Assembly: GCF_003073045.1 (NCBI RefSeq)
Contig: NC_037594.1
Span: 28,694,737-28,758,736 of the forward strand
Source of the DNA: Pomacea canaliculata
Lineage: Eukaryota; Mollusca; Gastropoda; Architaenioglossa; Ampullariidae
Length of the DNA stretch: 64,000 nt
Reading direction: 5' to 3'
The translations under genes and the position numbers were made by a program. Of this stretch, positions 11,493 to 25,652 are shown piece by piece. The notes under the pieces were generated by a model. The model was not told the DNA's origin. It was given only the letters and a program-made list of their open reading frames with translations, and searched no databases. Each line of letters begins with the position of its first letter. Positions within the stretch are counted from its first letter, which is position 1.

Positions 11493-14400
11493 TTACGAGC
11501 TTTTCTTACACTTTGCAGAAAGTGGACTGTGTGGGTATAGCTTCACAAACCGGCCCAGAGCCCAGATAGGGAAGACATTGCGATAGCTAGTGTAACTGAT
11601 GGCACATGACTTGTTGAAGACACCACTGATATTTTCCTGAGGCCAATCACCATTGTCTTCCTGTCTTGATATCAGCAGACGTACACCCTTTTCAATGACT
11701 GGTAAAACAGGACATCTGCAATTTATTTGTAGAGGGGGAAAAAGCAAAATCATTTCTGAGGTTTTGATTCTCATTAATTTGTTAATTAAAAATCCTCTAT
11801 AATAAATGAATAAATAAAATACTGCCTGAAAGTTTGGGTCATAAAAGTACTCATGGGGAGGAAAAGGTTTTTAACTCATCAGAGATGGAACCAACCAGCA
11901 CTTGTAGTAAATGCTGAAACTCTGGTACATTAAAAAAGAAGTAGGTGTATTACACTTCACGTTTCTTAAATATCCACTTGCGTCCCACATCTGAGCACTA
12001 AACAAACTTTTCCTGATGCACTTACTCGACTGACATAAGACCAAGCAGTGCCCAGGATGTGTTAACAACCTGGGATGTCTTGCTTTGAATGTACGTTCGC
12101 TGTTCGCATGACTCAAAGTTCTCACCCCAGCCGCCATCCTCCATTTGTTTGCTCACCAGAAATTCACAGGCTTTTGCCACCTGTTTACCAAAAAAATGTC
12201 TGCATGAAGTATCAACATTTTCAGTTTTATTTCACAAGAAATGACATGCCATAGTACTGAGATATATATACATCTACACACACACAAACTTTCTTACCAA
12301 TAAATCATATCCAGCAATAAAAAAGTTGCTACTAATCTGCATTAAAAATAACAGTGAAATTGACAACTTTGTGCTAAAACGATTTTTCCTTTGTTTTTTG
12401 CTGCTACAAAATCAAAATGTCCATGTCTTCTTAATCAGCAAAACATTTTTAAATGCTATATATTTTTTTACGAAAAATTATTTCACACCAACCTGAGGGT
12501 CAGTATCTCCATTTTGGTATTTTCTTCCACAGTGGGCAAAGGCCTCCAGGCCAAACCAAGCAGCATAGGTAAAGCAAACACCCCATGAACCTTCCCATGA
12601 TCCATCTGGCAACTGTCTACTACATATGAAATTAAGTCCATCTTGAATGGCTTGTTTAATCTCTGCAGCACGATAGTCTGGAAAATGCTCACAGAACTCT
12701 ACCAAAGCCTGCATACATGCTGAAGTGCATTCGACATAAGTGTAGTCTATCATAATGTCACCTGTAAATAAAAGAGTTTGAGCAAATTAAAAAAAAAAGA
12801 AAAACTCATAAATTCAGAAGGTCCATTAAGCAAGTTTACTTTACAAGCTCATGATTCAAATGTATATTATGAGCAAAACAGAAATAGTTCAACACATATA
12901 GTTCTGTATTTTAATAACATCTTTACAGGGTTTTTTTTTGTTTGTTTGTTTTTTTAAATTGGGGGCAAACACTGCAAGTTGGTAAAGTGAATCTTGTCAT
13001 CCACTTAATTGTGAACAACATCTAAAATATGATTCATTAACAAACGACATCGTTAGCATATTCTGACGCTGTACCGATACAATACAAATAAAATAGTCAA
13101 AGATTACCAAAGACTTCTGATGGATTCAGCAGCTCTAACAGAACTCCTCCACGTTTGTCTTCATAAGTAGCCCAGCCACCATCATCACATCGCATGTCCA
13201 GCAACTGAAAAGACATTTTATCACTTTAGCACAAAAGTGGAAAATTTAGCACCTATTTCACCATGACACTTCTTGTCAGATCATCACATTGTCCTGTGCA
13301 GGCCTGTTAATATCAATGGTGCATTATTCAATGTTATTAGTGAGAGTGAATTCCAGCCACCAATATCACCTCATACCATTTACCACTTATAATAAACAGA
13401 AAATCATTTACATTCCTTTTAATTTCTGATTAATAGTGCACACCTAATCCATTAGATACAATCAGTGTCATGACCAAATTACACTTACGTTGGAATTTGT
13501 ACTAACTGACAAGGACTAAATTAAGATGCAGGATCGACAGCACTTTAGCATATGATCCACTTCATTGCACCATGTGTGTCATTTAATGCTGGGTAGGAAA
13601 TCTTCCAAGGGCCATTTTGATATTGATACCATTTGCAAGCCAATCATACAAAATTATCTAGTTAAAAATTAGTCTGCTCTATTTAGTGAAGCTGTAATAT
13701 TGAGTACAATCCTGGCACTGTTGTTCACCGAGGTGAAACGCATGCATAATTCTCCAAAATCGTCCATACAGACCACATGCAGCTGAGGGGAAGCATGTCT
13801 CTGTTCTGTCATGTACTCATAAGTGTCCTATATCTCATAATGGACATTCCTTGCTTATCCCTCAAAATTTATGCTATTATTATTGACTTAATATACATTT
13901 TTAGGTTTCTATAAAAGACACATAGATTTACTTAAATCTGTGGCTACCTTGTGGGCCCAATCATTCTATTTAATGCAAACATTACTGTGCTTATCATTGC
14001 CAGTGCTCCTTTGTACCACAAAGCAAAGATGTGTCTTTATACAGACATCACCGCACTTACCACATCGACTGCTCCATACAAGCGTTCTTTAGCAACATGA
14101 AGATCTGAAGTCAAGAATTCACACTTGTTCTGCAGTTTGATGAGTGCCTTCAGACCTTCTGCTGTACAGTCTGATACTATCCATCCACAGTCTCTTGTGC
14201 TAAATGGGAATCCATCCTGGACAAGATTTAGTCACCAAAAACACTGGTCAACACTGAAATTATTACTGACTTAAAAAGGTCCTACCTTGGAGTATCTTGG
14301 TGTGCTGAACACAAATATGACCATGAAAAATTTTTATTGACTCTCGTTTTGAAGATATTTGATATAGTTCATTTTCTCTGTTTCACCATGTAAATTTATC

Positions 14401-17400
14401 CAGTAGGACTTTAACATCCTAAATAATCCTAGAATGATGTTTTATTGCATCACATTGCCTAATACCATCATGCACACATCACCCAGAGTTTACTCCATCA
14501 TTTTCTGATGCAAAGCAGAACTACTGCCAGCCGTCTGGTGAAATAAGCTGAGATCAGCAGTGTACTATATAAAACGTGAGCTAATTTTGCATTTTGATTG
14601 TCATATTCGTGTTGAACACATAAAAATTGATAGCAAATGACTAATTTTATTTCAGTAACATGACTTTAGTAAAAACTTTTGACCAGTGAAATTTATTTCA
14701 AATATATTGCTTTCTAAAGGAGAAAATGTTCAGTAACAAAAAATAAAATTCTCAGCATCTCAAATTTTCTCTCTCAGTAACAATGGAAATAAGGGATACA
14801 AAACCTGCAACAGTAACTAACTTTGTTCATTTGTCGGTAATATTTCTTGTAGTCTGGTGGGTTTTCTGGAATCTGTGTAAACTTCAGAAATTCATGTGCC
14901 TTTTGCAGGCATGGCTCAAATTCTTTGATGCTATGAGCACCAGCCTAAGATAAATTAGAAAAAAAATGATATCTTAGGCTTATTTACTTCAGTTACTTGC
15001 ACACATGTTGCATGCACACACACGTACGAAAAAAACATGTACATGTGCCCACATAGCATGCTTCCACAATTATTCATGCCCACACAATATTGTGACCTTA
15101 TAAAATTAGAAGATAAACTATTTTATAATTATATTATATGGGTATAGCACTCTAAATGTGTTGCCAATTGTGCATTCACACTAAGAATAAATTTGTGCAA
15201 AACTGTAAAATAAATATATATGATGTTTTGACATCAAAACAGCAAACTACTTTAAAAGTATAAAATAATAAGTGTATACAAAATAACACAGTAAACAATT
15301 ATTTTAAAATTTTATTTAAATTACAGGAAACATTTCATCCCAGCTAGCGACTGTTAAAATACTGATTTATTTCTGTGAGTTCAAAATTCACAATTTGTTA
15401 CCTCTGTCAAGGCTGTAGCAGCAAATGCTGTGTCCCAAAGCTGAGATCCATTTGTACCCTGAAAGATATTTGCAACAATTTATTGAAATACTAATTTACT
15501 ATGACAAATAGTACACTTGTAAAGAGTGTTAAATTATTTATTTCTTGGTCACCAAAAGCAACAGCACAACTGATACATAATTTATCAATACTTACTGTCA
15601 TTTTCATGCCATCCAGCCCAATCCTGACAGAAATAAGAAAAAATATTATTAAAGCCTCTTCACACTTCCTGGCATGCTGAAATAGGAAAGGAAGAGAACA
15701 GGTATGTGATTTTGCTGCTGGATTCAGAAAAATAAGTCTGGAAAAGAATGAGGACTACATGTCATATAAGATTACAGCATATAAAATATGTAAGGGAATG
15801 TGGCAAGACCTGTCCAAAGTATATAATCCAGGTTTGACACTCTATCATAAAATCAGACATTTAAATTATTTTTTTATAAAGAAAAATATATATCTGTACC
15901 ACAGATAATCCTGCACTCGTTTCTGGTGCATTTTAAAATCAGGATGATTTGGTCATCAACTGTCCAGCGTACAAGCATCTGGATGACTTTTGAGATCTGG
16001 ACATTCGAATGTAAATGATCATTTGTATAATAAAACTTACTTTATGCAAATAAAGTGTGAATATACAAGCAGGTGTGCGTGTAAACTGCATGTTTACATA
16101 TTCTTTGGTTTAACAATATTTTGATAGGCATTGGCAATTACAATGTTCATTCAGATGTGAACTTAACAGGCTCAAAACAATTGTATAATTGACAAATTTT
16201 ATTTCTTCTTCCTTGATTGTACTGTGATTCCTAATATGTCTCTAGATAAGTTTATTTCTAACATCTACTGAAATGCATAATTTTTTAGTAAGCATCAGCA
16301 TGAGCTATCAATATCTTTCCTTTTGGACTGTCCATATCCTCATCTGCACCTTTATTAAAATTTGACTACTGTAATTCTCTCTTGTCTGGCTATCGTCTTT
16401 ATCTTCACAACAAACTCCAACACTTCCAAAACTCTGCAGCACAACTCATAGTTTAACTTGTTCTACTTTGCTTCCACTTCTTTGCAGGCTCTGCTCCTTC
16501 TTACTTATCCAACCTTCTAAATCGTTACACACCAAGCAGTCATCTCATTACTTCTGAACATACTTGCCTCCTTTCTGTTAAAAATTCAGGACAAAAACTG
16601 TTGATAAGTGTATGTTTGCCTTTTCAATACCAACATTGGAACTCCTTCTCTTATATGATATGCCATCAGCAAATAAACATGCCCTTAAAACACTTCTGGA
16701 GTTGTAGGCCAAAAAATTTCAGTCTAGTTATTGTTCCACATCTACTGTACCTTTCACTTTTTAAAATTTGTAGTACAATTTCAACACAGTCATATTGTTC
16801 ATGTACTTGATTAGTCCTCGGAGAACGATGCTAATGTTGTGGTAGAGTACTATACAAATGTATATTTATCATTCAGTGTGCCAAAACTGTTATGTATATC
16901 CAAGTGTAACTATGGAACATTCAAAATGGTATAGAAAAAAAACCGCTTCATCTAACAAGATTATTTATAACAAATATTGGTAAATTTGCCTACGAAGAAA
17001 AAAATAAAAACTACTTACAGGTCCAATGCTAATTCCATTAGTGAAATGATCATCTGCACATATATGTTCGTAGCATTCCTGTAAAGCCTTCTCTCTCAAA
17101 ACCTTGCTGTGGAAAACTTCATACCAGTCCATCACATCTACAGATGAAACACAGCACATTAGAGTCCTTTATTTAAGAGCCACTTTTATCCTGAAGCAGT
17201 AAAGCAACCTGTAACTTCAAGCACCGTGCAAGCAAACATTCACTGAAACAACTGTGTAGAACTTAGATCTTGTATTTTTTACTGGAAATGCAAACACAAT
17301 AAAAACATTGTTCAAGTGCTATTAACAGACTCTGCTTAAAGAAAACCATTAATTTATAATCAAACTCTTCATTATAATCTCTTCAGATATGATATTTGGA

Positions 17401-20400
17401 AAGTTTTTAAATACAAATAAAAAAATTGTTGATGAATAAAGATCAGAATGCACAGTAGATGGCTGATGTACTAACTTTCCTTCTCTTTTAAAAAATGAGA
17501 TTAATCTTTTTCCCACTGAGAAAAAGTTATTACAGCAGACTTTTAATCTTTATCAGTGACCAAATCTTGATTCTGAGGTGCAATACTAAAAAAGGGTATA
17601 TCATATACTTACAATACCCTAAATCAAGTAGCCAAGAATGTGGTGAATACAAGTCTGCTTTTGAAACATTGTTTTTCTGGGCATTCCAGTTGATCTGGTC
17701 GTATGCCAAAGGATAAAGTTCCTAAGCAAGAATATGATATGGATTGAAATATATCTTTTGTTTTCCACTTCGCTGGTCAGACAATTACCAGTCTAAATAA
17801 TCAGTACAAAAAATAAAAATAAAATTTTAGTTTTCAAATCATAGTAAATTCAGATAAAGAAAAATTATTAGCTTCTCCATCCAGCACCTCCTTTGGAAGA
17901 GAGTTTAACCTGTCACGGTGAAGATTTCTGATACTGTTTATTTTTGTGCCACAAAAGTGGTGTAGTTATACACAGCTCATAAAATCCATAATTTCAAAAT
18001 TATTAAAGACTAAAAACCACACAAAGTATAAAAGAATAACTCTTTAAAATTCAGAAAAGCAATGTTTTTAGCTATTTAATATTTCTTTAAGCTGTTGCTT
18101 TTCATTTTCTAGTAGTAACTCCAAAAGAAGGCATTATAGCTCTAGCTATGAGTAGGCTAGAAATCCAAAAGATATTACAAGAAATAAAAAAGTCTGCAGT
18201 CTCAACAATCGACATACACATAATGACAAACAGATTTTTTAATATTCAAAGAATGAACTTTTAAGTTTTACATAAATTCACATTGCCTTCTCTGTTCATT
18301 GTGTAAATCTATGTCAAAATGACAATGACTACTGTCATTAAATACTGATCCAGTATACAAAAGTTGCCACGACAGTCCCATACATTTGTCCTCTTCTTTG
18401 CTGCCTTATTTTTTCTTAATAGGAAACACACACCTTCTAATATATGTATGTAATAAATTCACTAACAAAATCATTAAACTATTTACAATATTTTGACCAT
18501 TACCTGTCTCAGTGATCGTATAAGATCATCTTCAGGCGCTGTGATGCGACGACCATAACAGTAAGCCATTGGGAGATAAACCTGTCTGCAGTGACACCAT
18601 AGTCTTGATGGGTGAAAGGGTAACCACTGCGGTAATAACCTGAGACAAGAAACTTAAAACTTAACATGATAGTGGGTTTAAAAAAAAAAGCGTTCCCCAT
18701 GACAAAGGTGAAATCTGTGACAAAAACCCTGAAAATAAGGTAAAAATTATGAAAAATTAATTTGACATCTATTACTTATTTATATATCTCATCTGGATAA
18801 ACATTTTTGCAATGGAAATCATCTTTAATTTATCAGCTTTTTTTCAGCCCTATCTTGAAAGACTATGTGCTGTGACTCCCCCACACCCTACTCAGTGACT
18901 GGTGTGACATATCAGCTATGTCCTTCAGAGATAAGGTGAACAAAAGTTTGTTTTCATCACCTTTTTCCTTCTGAAAAAAAAATACCTCAAATAAATTAAA
19001 ATTAAAAAGTGACACTGTCACCATTTTCATCCATTTCACCAGCTCCCATAAATATTGACAGCAATTTTTCATCCAATCCATCAATGTCAAAAGTTATAGA
19101 AAGCTTTGGTGATGGTTCTTCATTTCAGGATACAATTCTATTGAGGATGAATAAGGCATTACCAATTTTCAAACCTATGAATGGTAATGAGAGTGATCAA
19201 ATAGGAAAGATGATTCCAATTTTCGCAACAGCCTTGTCAATGGTGATGGAAGAGGTAATTAAAGTTATGAAAGCCTCCCTAGAGTCCCAGCAACAACTAC
19301 CATTAAAAAAAAAATACCAGCTGCTGTGTGAACAATGACCTATGAGACTGACAGACTTCAACAATGCAGTCGTCAGTGGTCAGTCATTTTGGCATTTTGA
19401 AAGATGCGGCTAAGAATGAAAAACAAGTCTTTAGGGATGCTGCAGTGGATATCTTTGTCACTCACATCGCTGTAGTTCACCATGCAGGAATGGAAATCAA
19501 AGAAACTCAACTGTGCTGATCTAGGTTATTTCTAGGTGTCAGCACAGTGCAATGACGATGAAAAAAAAGGAAACTGATAGGTAAGCCCAGTTATGAATAC
19601 ATTATCATCACTGGTAGTATCGTTCCTCTTCACATGAAGTTGCTCAGTCAAGTCAAGAGATTGGGCTATATGGGGTGGACTATGGAGAGCAAAGTAACCA
19701 AAGAATTTCCTCCATGACTTGTCTCCAGCTGATCATGTGAAACCCATAGTCATCGAGATCCCAGATAACCTCTTCACCTTCTCTTGGTCTGGGAAATTTG
19801 TCCAAAATTCCTAAAACTGATTTACTTAATAAGTTTGCACCCTGCCCTTTGATTCCATTTAATAAAATTTAGGTTAAGCTGCTTTAAGCTCTCTATTCCA
19901 TAAGTAGGATATAGTGATATACCTAGGGATTTAAGAGCATGTCTCTTGTATAATCTAGATGAATTTCATTATATCTTTCTGTGTGAACACCTTCTGTTAA
20001 CTGTTAACTGACCATGTACCTCTAATACATATACTTTCATGTGCTTACATTCTGCACTCTGCAATAGTCAAAAATCAGTCGCTTACCACATTTCTGGAAA
20101 CAGTGAATGCAAGCCATCCCAACTGTACAGATTAAGCACAGCCAGCCAAAATTTTCCCCAAGATGGTATTGCACAAGCACCTCCTGAAAAAAAAAAAGCA
20201 GAAACAAAAATATTTACTTTCAGTGAATTTGTAATTTTAAGTAAAAGACTAAACAACAAAAAGATAGGTGACAATTAAGCATTTGTTAACACAGATTTTT
20301 ATACCATGCTCTTTTGTGCTAAAGCTAGTGTATGAAACAAACACTGCAAGTATAAGGTATTAGCAAGTTTTAACCAAACAGCTCCTCAACAAAATCCAAA

Positions 20401-22308
20401 GTAATGAATCTACTTTACTACATTAATAACAATTTACAAATTTACTTTGCATTCAGCCACTGATCACCCTTTGTAAATGTTAAAATCCATTACTTACCTA
20501 GTTCATGAAGCAGGTTTCTTGCTTTTACAAGGTCTGGGTCATCCTGGTCAACCCCTAAAAGTCTCATGGTGACATAGTTTAGGGCACAGCCAAAAACTGT
20601 GGGAGGTCCTTCTATATGTCTTAAACAGTCAAAAAATATTCCCATGTATGATATATCTGCACATATTTCTAGGTGCTGCTTATATTCAATGTGTAGTCAG
20701 AACTTTTTATCCAGACAGAAATCTCACTCTATTCCCACATGTACAGTTGTCTTTCCTACTGAATCTTAGCACTGATCACAAATCATTCTCCATCCCATGA
20801 CAAACGTACCCTTTTCTTTAAAAATAACAGTTAGATACAGGTCATGAAATGATAGGAAAATAAAGAAAAAATGTTTTTATTGGCAGACAAAGAAATCAAA
20901 AAGCAGATATTCGCTTTAAAAAAAAAGGTTGCCATTTATTATGCCATCCCTTATTTGGATGAGTCAGAACAGCTTTTAGAAATTTCATTATGTAATGGTA
21001 GAAACAGAGTAGAATGGTATGAAGAGAATAATTAACCATTTGGTGATATATGTAGAGTATTCACAGGTACTAAACATACTACTGTTCTCTAAATACTGCA
21101 CAGCATTAAAGAAACTTGCTTGTAACAAATTTTTTCTCCCTTATTTTTATCTCACCTGTTACTATTTAGGAAATACTATAGATATGAGGTAATATTTGTT
21201 CTCGATTGATCAAGTCAATGAGTATTATATGTAGATAAACAACTTACAGACCCCAACCACCATCTGGGCACTGAACAGAGCGAAGGTAACGAATCATTTC
21301 CTTCTTCTGCGGCTCTGTAAATAGCGTATTTGTCATGTAGCAAACTATGACTAGACCTGAAAGGAAATAGGATAAATAAGATTATCACCTCATGATAATG
21401 ATATGTTGACAAAAAAAGATGACATTTTTTAAAAAATAAAGTAGTGTGTTCTGCATAATGCAGTTCAAAGCACAAAAAAGTAACAGGATGTACAGTGTCA
21501 CATAATGACTTCTATTACCCAATAATGCAGCCACTGTTAACATAAAACAGTAAATTGTATTTGACTGTCTGTGGATACAAACTAATTAAAAAATACTAAA
21601 GAAGGACAGAAGCCCATTTTTCGAGATGTCTCAGATATTTTGTCATCTTACATCCAGTGCTTTCCTGCCTTCAAAAAGTAACTCCCCTTTTTCTAGTTTG
21701 CCTTACTAAACGATGTTAATTTGGTTGCTAGTTTAGTTATGATCATTCACAACAAGTAAGAAAATATTCCGTGGGTCTACCTGGCATGAGGAAAAGAGGA
21801 CCACCATAGTCACCTGCCCAGTGACCATCCTCTGCTTGTAGCTTGCTGTAAAACAGTATCCCATTATACAGTGCTTCATCTGCTGTGTCTGCTTGTGGAA
21901 GAGGTGGTGCAAGAACACTCTGGAATATAAAGATTTCAGCTCATCTTCCCCAGTGAAAACACATAATTTTTCTATTATGAGAATCTAAGTAGGCAATACA
22001 AACTGCCTAAATAAAATACAACATAGGATAAATCAATCCCAGAACATCACAGATTTATCTGGTGATGCATCTAGCTACCATTGAAATGTTCTATCACAAT
22101 AGACTTTCCAGGCACTTACTGTGTCAAGCCCCAACGAATGAAGTTCCAATAAAGTTTGCTCTCGTGCTGAGGCAACATCTTCAACGTATGTCCACACCTG
22201 TCGTCCATCCTTACATGTTAAGCGCCATTTTGTGAGATCAGTAGCAGGTTTAGTCTTGTAGGGACCTCCACGATTACGCCTCATGTTATTTTCATATTTG
22301 AACTTCAT
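11493..22308 (-). CDS. LSS: Lanosterol synthase (oxidosqualene cyclase), one frame break
   Basis: Seventeen minus-strand exons: 22308-22120, 21919-21781, 21356-21248, 20619-20498, 20183-20087, 18639-18504, 17721-17613, 17137-17019, 15996-15900, 15623-15596, 15458-15402, 14944-14822, 14216-14061, 13204-13108, 12761-12493, 12180-12026 and 11715-11493. About 741 residues, close to the animal norm of about 730. It cyclises 2,3-oxidosqualene to lanosterol in sterol synthesis, on ER membranes. Visible marks are the catalytic acid motif VSDCTAE in exon 13, the QW motifs ([35 protein letters not shown]), [17 protein letters not shown], and the C-terminal [21 protein letters not shown] split over a longer conserved stretch. 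All junctions close in phase except exon 9, where [11 protein letters not shown] and [10 protein letters not shown] lie in different frames, equal to one missing base. Sixteen clean exons argue against an old pseudogene; a sequence error or recent allele is more likely. Confidence 0.95.
16340..16690 (+). mobile_element. LINE 3' fragment (L2/CR1-like reverse transcriptase tail)
   Basis: In an intron of lanosterol synthase, antisense to it, the plus strand reads [24 protein letters not shown] and [16 protein letters not shown]. These are the motifs of the last part of the reverse transcriptase ORF in L2/CR1-like non-LTR elements (the usual forms are DYCNSLL.G and QNSAARL). Frames are interrupted, so it is a 5'-truncated, dead copy. 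Confidence 0.75.
19005..19640 (+). mobile_element. Possible LINE ORF1-like fragment
   Basis: The plus-strand frame at 19009-19338 reads [20 protein letters not shown] and [17 protein letters not shown], then degrades; a further piece near 19400-19500 reads [19 protein letters not shown]-like text. It resembles the coiled-coil and nucleic-acid binding ORF1 proteins of invertebrate LINEs. The resemblance is from memory and weak. It lies in the long intron 5 of lanosterol synthase, antisense to the gene. Confidence 0.35.
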
Positions 22309-24231
22309 TGTGTCACTCTTAAGATTGAGATCCCTTACAAATAAATATTAAAACCATTAATGACATAATTGTCTTTATCATCTACATTTTTTTTCAAACA
22401 AAAATTTTAATAGTTTCAAGAATTTTACACCAAAATTAAAATTCCTGTAAGCCTTATTATTCTAAAAAGTGATTACAACATCCACAAGCATGTTATAGTT
22501 TTATAACTGTGTCTTATCAAGGTAGGAAAAAAGCCTTCAAAGAGGGTCTTTGATCTTTTTTTGTAGGTTTTAATTTTAAAGAAACAGTTTAAAGTTAATT
22601 GATCATGTTCATGTACACACAATTCATAATTAACATTGCATTTCTTGTATAAGTTAAATTAAGCTTCATATATATCGACTTGTATAAATATGTACATATT
22701 AAGTGAAACATTATCTTTTGTTTCATATTTTTTCTGTTAGTTTTAGTTCAGTATAAATGCAAAATAAAAGCGTTTACCACTAAAACGTTACTTTCTTGTG
22801 TTCGGTTTACATCTGAATGCAGTCAGACGACACACAATCACCAGCTGTTTTGACTCGGGAGACTTCAATCCACCAATCAGATTAGCCCTAAGTCGTACTC
22901 TGGACGGCTACGGCCAAGCTCGCGAAAGCGGCCCTTCGTCCTACATTAAAAATTGGGTGAAATACCTTAAGATACTGTGCATGCAGGAATGTAATTATGA
23001 CATTAATGACAAAACATTATTTTACGAAAACGCGTACAATGTATTGTTTGTGTGAGCTACACTTTTGAATATATAAATCCCGTTGAATGAAAAGGTTATC
23101 TAGGTGGTTACTGCATTAAATGTTTATGCCTCAAAGAAGTGAAATCAGCAAGTACCAATACTAGTTAAAGGTCTTCGTTTCTAACACGAACTTGTATTAC
23201 ACGTCCATGGTTTATAAAAGACAAGTCTCAATGCTGTTACAGGGGACGTAACTCTCTGACAACTGCAAACGAGGTGCGTCCCCTTGTTTGTTGTTTCAGA
23301 ATTTCGTTTTATAATCTTTTGTTTCAGCGCGAACTTTCGTGGTTTAAAAACGCGAAATTATGATCTACAACTAGGTTAAAAATAATTAAATCTACCAATC
23401 TGTAACCATATTCTTATTTTATGTAATCCCTAATGACAGGAAACGAGTGTGTTTCTGAATATATATATATGAGAAGTCAAGAATAGTAATGTATAAGTGA
23501 TGTTAATTCTGTTTTTCTTCCTTTCTGTGAAGCAATATATAGTCTGGCTATACAAGCTACACTCACGTTTCTTTTTATGTTAGGACAGAGGATATTTAAT
23601 AACGCCGGGAGTGTATAATACAAGTTCGTGGGATAATGATGAGATATGGGCTTTTGTTTAAATTTCCACGCCAAAGACTCGGTTTTTCAGGTAGTATATA
23701 CAGTATATAGTTTCCACGGGTTATTATTACAAACAGCTCAGTGTGGTCTTTCTGTTGTGATAACGTAGATATTACAAGCAAAATAATATTTAACACATAT
23801 TAATGACTTTAAAATCATGTGATCGACAAAAATGTAGTCGCATTTTGTGCACCTTGATTACTCCAACCAAACACACCGTCTGCATAATTATATAGCTATT
23901 GTGCAAGATTGAAAAAAAAATCGTTAGATACAATAGAGTTCACTGTGTATTTACTGTCAATAGACTTTTTTTTTTTACTTATCGGCTGTTTTTTCTCCTT
24001 CTGCATGTGGGGTAGGGGGATTAATCCGAAACACCAATTTGTCAGCTGCACGTGCTTTTTCTGCACATGAACACAAATCAAAATATAGCCAATCACACCA
24101 ATCTTCAAGGCTGCATGTCACGTTAAACAGCGATCGCTAAACCATTCTTCATTCTACTCAGAAAGTGGTGATCCTTTTAGGAGTTCCAGAAGGCTCGTCA
24201 CAGTGTCTACGCCAACCCCGACAGCGTAATC
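22309..24231. other. Upstream region of lanosterol synthase and spacer
   Basis: The promoter and 5' leader of minus-strand lanosterol synthase should lie just above 22308. I see no sterol-response element that I would stake a claim on. Plus-strand frames such as 22798-23055 have no recognisable product. The remainder up to the H2B pseudogene is AT-rich with no visible gene. Confidence 0.4.
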
Positions 24232-25652
24232 ATGCCACCACCACAAACAGCGACGGCACCAGCAAAAGGAAGGAAGAAGGGCAGGAAAACTAAGGGCTTG
24301 CGGTCTGATTCTGGTAAGAAGAAACGTAAGCGGAGAAGGAGGGAAAACTAAGGATGTCATATCTACAAGGTAACGCTATCGATTTTCTCTTCAGAAAAAA
24401 GTAAAAAAAAAAAAAATCAATAAAAAAATTGCTTGTGGTTTAAGCGAACGCCGAATGTGAGTAGGTATTAAAACCAAGTTTTTTAATTTTACCGCTGGTC
24501 TTTTTTTCCCTCCGTCATAAGCAGACTTTTTGTGGTGGAGGGAGGGGTTAAGTGTAAGATTGTAAGATGGTTCTGGCTGCCCGTTGCAATGATCGCTCGC
24601 AAACTCTCCATTCCCGCTCAATAGATGAATCATTTTAATATCGATGCTAAAAGCATGTCTAAAGAATTTCAGATAAAAGCAAGTGTATATAGGTTACAGC
24701 TACATGAAACAAACATGGAGACAGATGTCAGTCTATTACGAGCTACGCAAGATCGATCAGCGCCATCCGTCACATTCTGTGTACGCGCGCTGCCAACACT
24801 CTTGTCTGTGCGTTTGTTCTATCCAGGTTTGATTACTGCAACTCACTGCTTGCTGCCCTGCACACCTCCTTCAAAATGTCTGTACTTTCTATACAGAACT
24901 CTGCTGCTCGTCTGGTGCTTAGTCCTCGGAAACGGGACAAAGCCATTCCTCTCCTTCGTTTTCTGCACCGGCTACCCATAGGTACTTCTGGTGGTAAAGA
25001 AGTAGGAGCATCTTGGGTTTCTTTTGTGTACAATACAAATTAGTGGTTGTCCTTGTTTCTTTCAAGCGAGGAGTGAACAGTAGCTCGAGGAAGACGAAAA
25101 CTGATCATATGTGCATGCTGTCGGATTCAAGCATTAAATGTGGCATAACTAATGCATGGGACAAAACCGTTTATACTTGTATGTAGACCTTTTTTTTTCT
25201 AGATTCAGGTTCAGTTTCTAAACTTTGTTTGAGACCTACTTTTTTTTTTTTTACTTTCTATTTTTTTCCTCGGATAAAGTAAACGGTTTGAAAGTTTACA
25301 GCAGCACTACGAAAACTAGTTGTTTAGAAACCAAATTTTGCATTTCCCAGCGCCGGAAGTAGAAAAACAGACACAAACATCTTCTGCCTTTCTGTTCTCC
25401 CAGGTGCTGAAGCAAGTTCATCCGGACATTGGCATAAGCAGCAAGGCCATGAACATCATGAACAGCTGCGTCAACGACATGTTTGAGCGCATAGCTGCCG
25501 ATGCGTCCAGGCTTGCCCAGTACAGCAAACACACGACACTGACTAGTCGTGATCTCCAGACAGCGGTCTGACTCTTACTACCTGGAGAACTGGCCAAGCA
25601 TGCCATCTCGGAGGGAACAAAAGCGATCACAAAATACACCACCAGTAAATAA
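24232..25652 (+). pseudogene. Intron-split histone H2B variant with two in-frame stops
   Basis: Exon 1 (24232-24369) encodes a basic H2B-type tail: MPPPQTATAPAKGRKKGRKT, later GKKKRKRRRREN, then a TAA at 24349-24351 where H2B has tyrosine (ENY), then GCHIYK and a donor GTAACG. Exon 2 (25404-25652) follows TTCTCCCAG and runs [39 protein letters not shown] and [10 protein letters not shown]. Then TGA at 25569-25571 stands where H2B has arginine (TAVRLLLPGEL). The text then continues intact as LLLPGELAKHAISEGTKAIT to KYTTSK and its own stop. Both stops are single substitutions and the frame is otherwise open, so decay is recent. An intron after IYK and the lack of a visible histone stem-loop suggest a replication-independent, perhaps germline, variant. 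The intron holds a LINE tail. Confidence 0.88.
24800..24990 (+). mobile_element. LINE 3' fragment inside the H2B pseudogene intron
   Basis: The plus strand reads [36 protein letters not shown] and IPLLRFLHRLPIGT, the reverse transcriptase tail of an L2/CR1-like LINE. The phrase HRLPI is the usual HWLPI position. It is truncated at both ends and sits between the two H2B exons. The copy reads more clearly than the one at 16.3 kb, so it may be younger. Confidence 0.75.
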
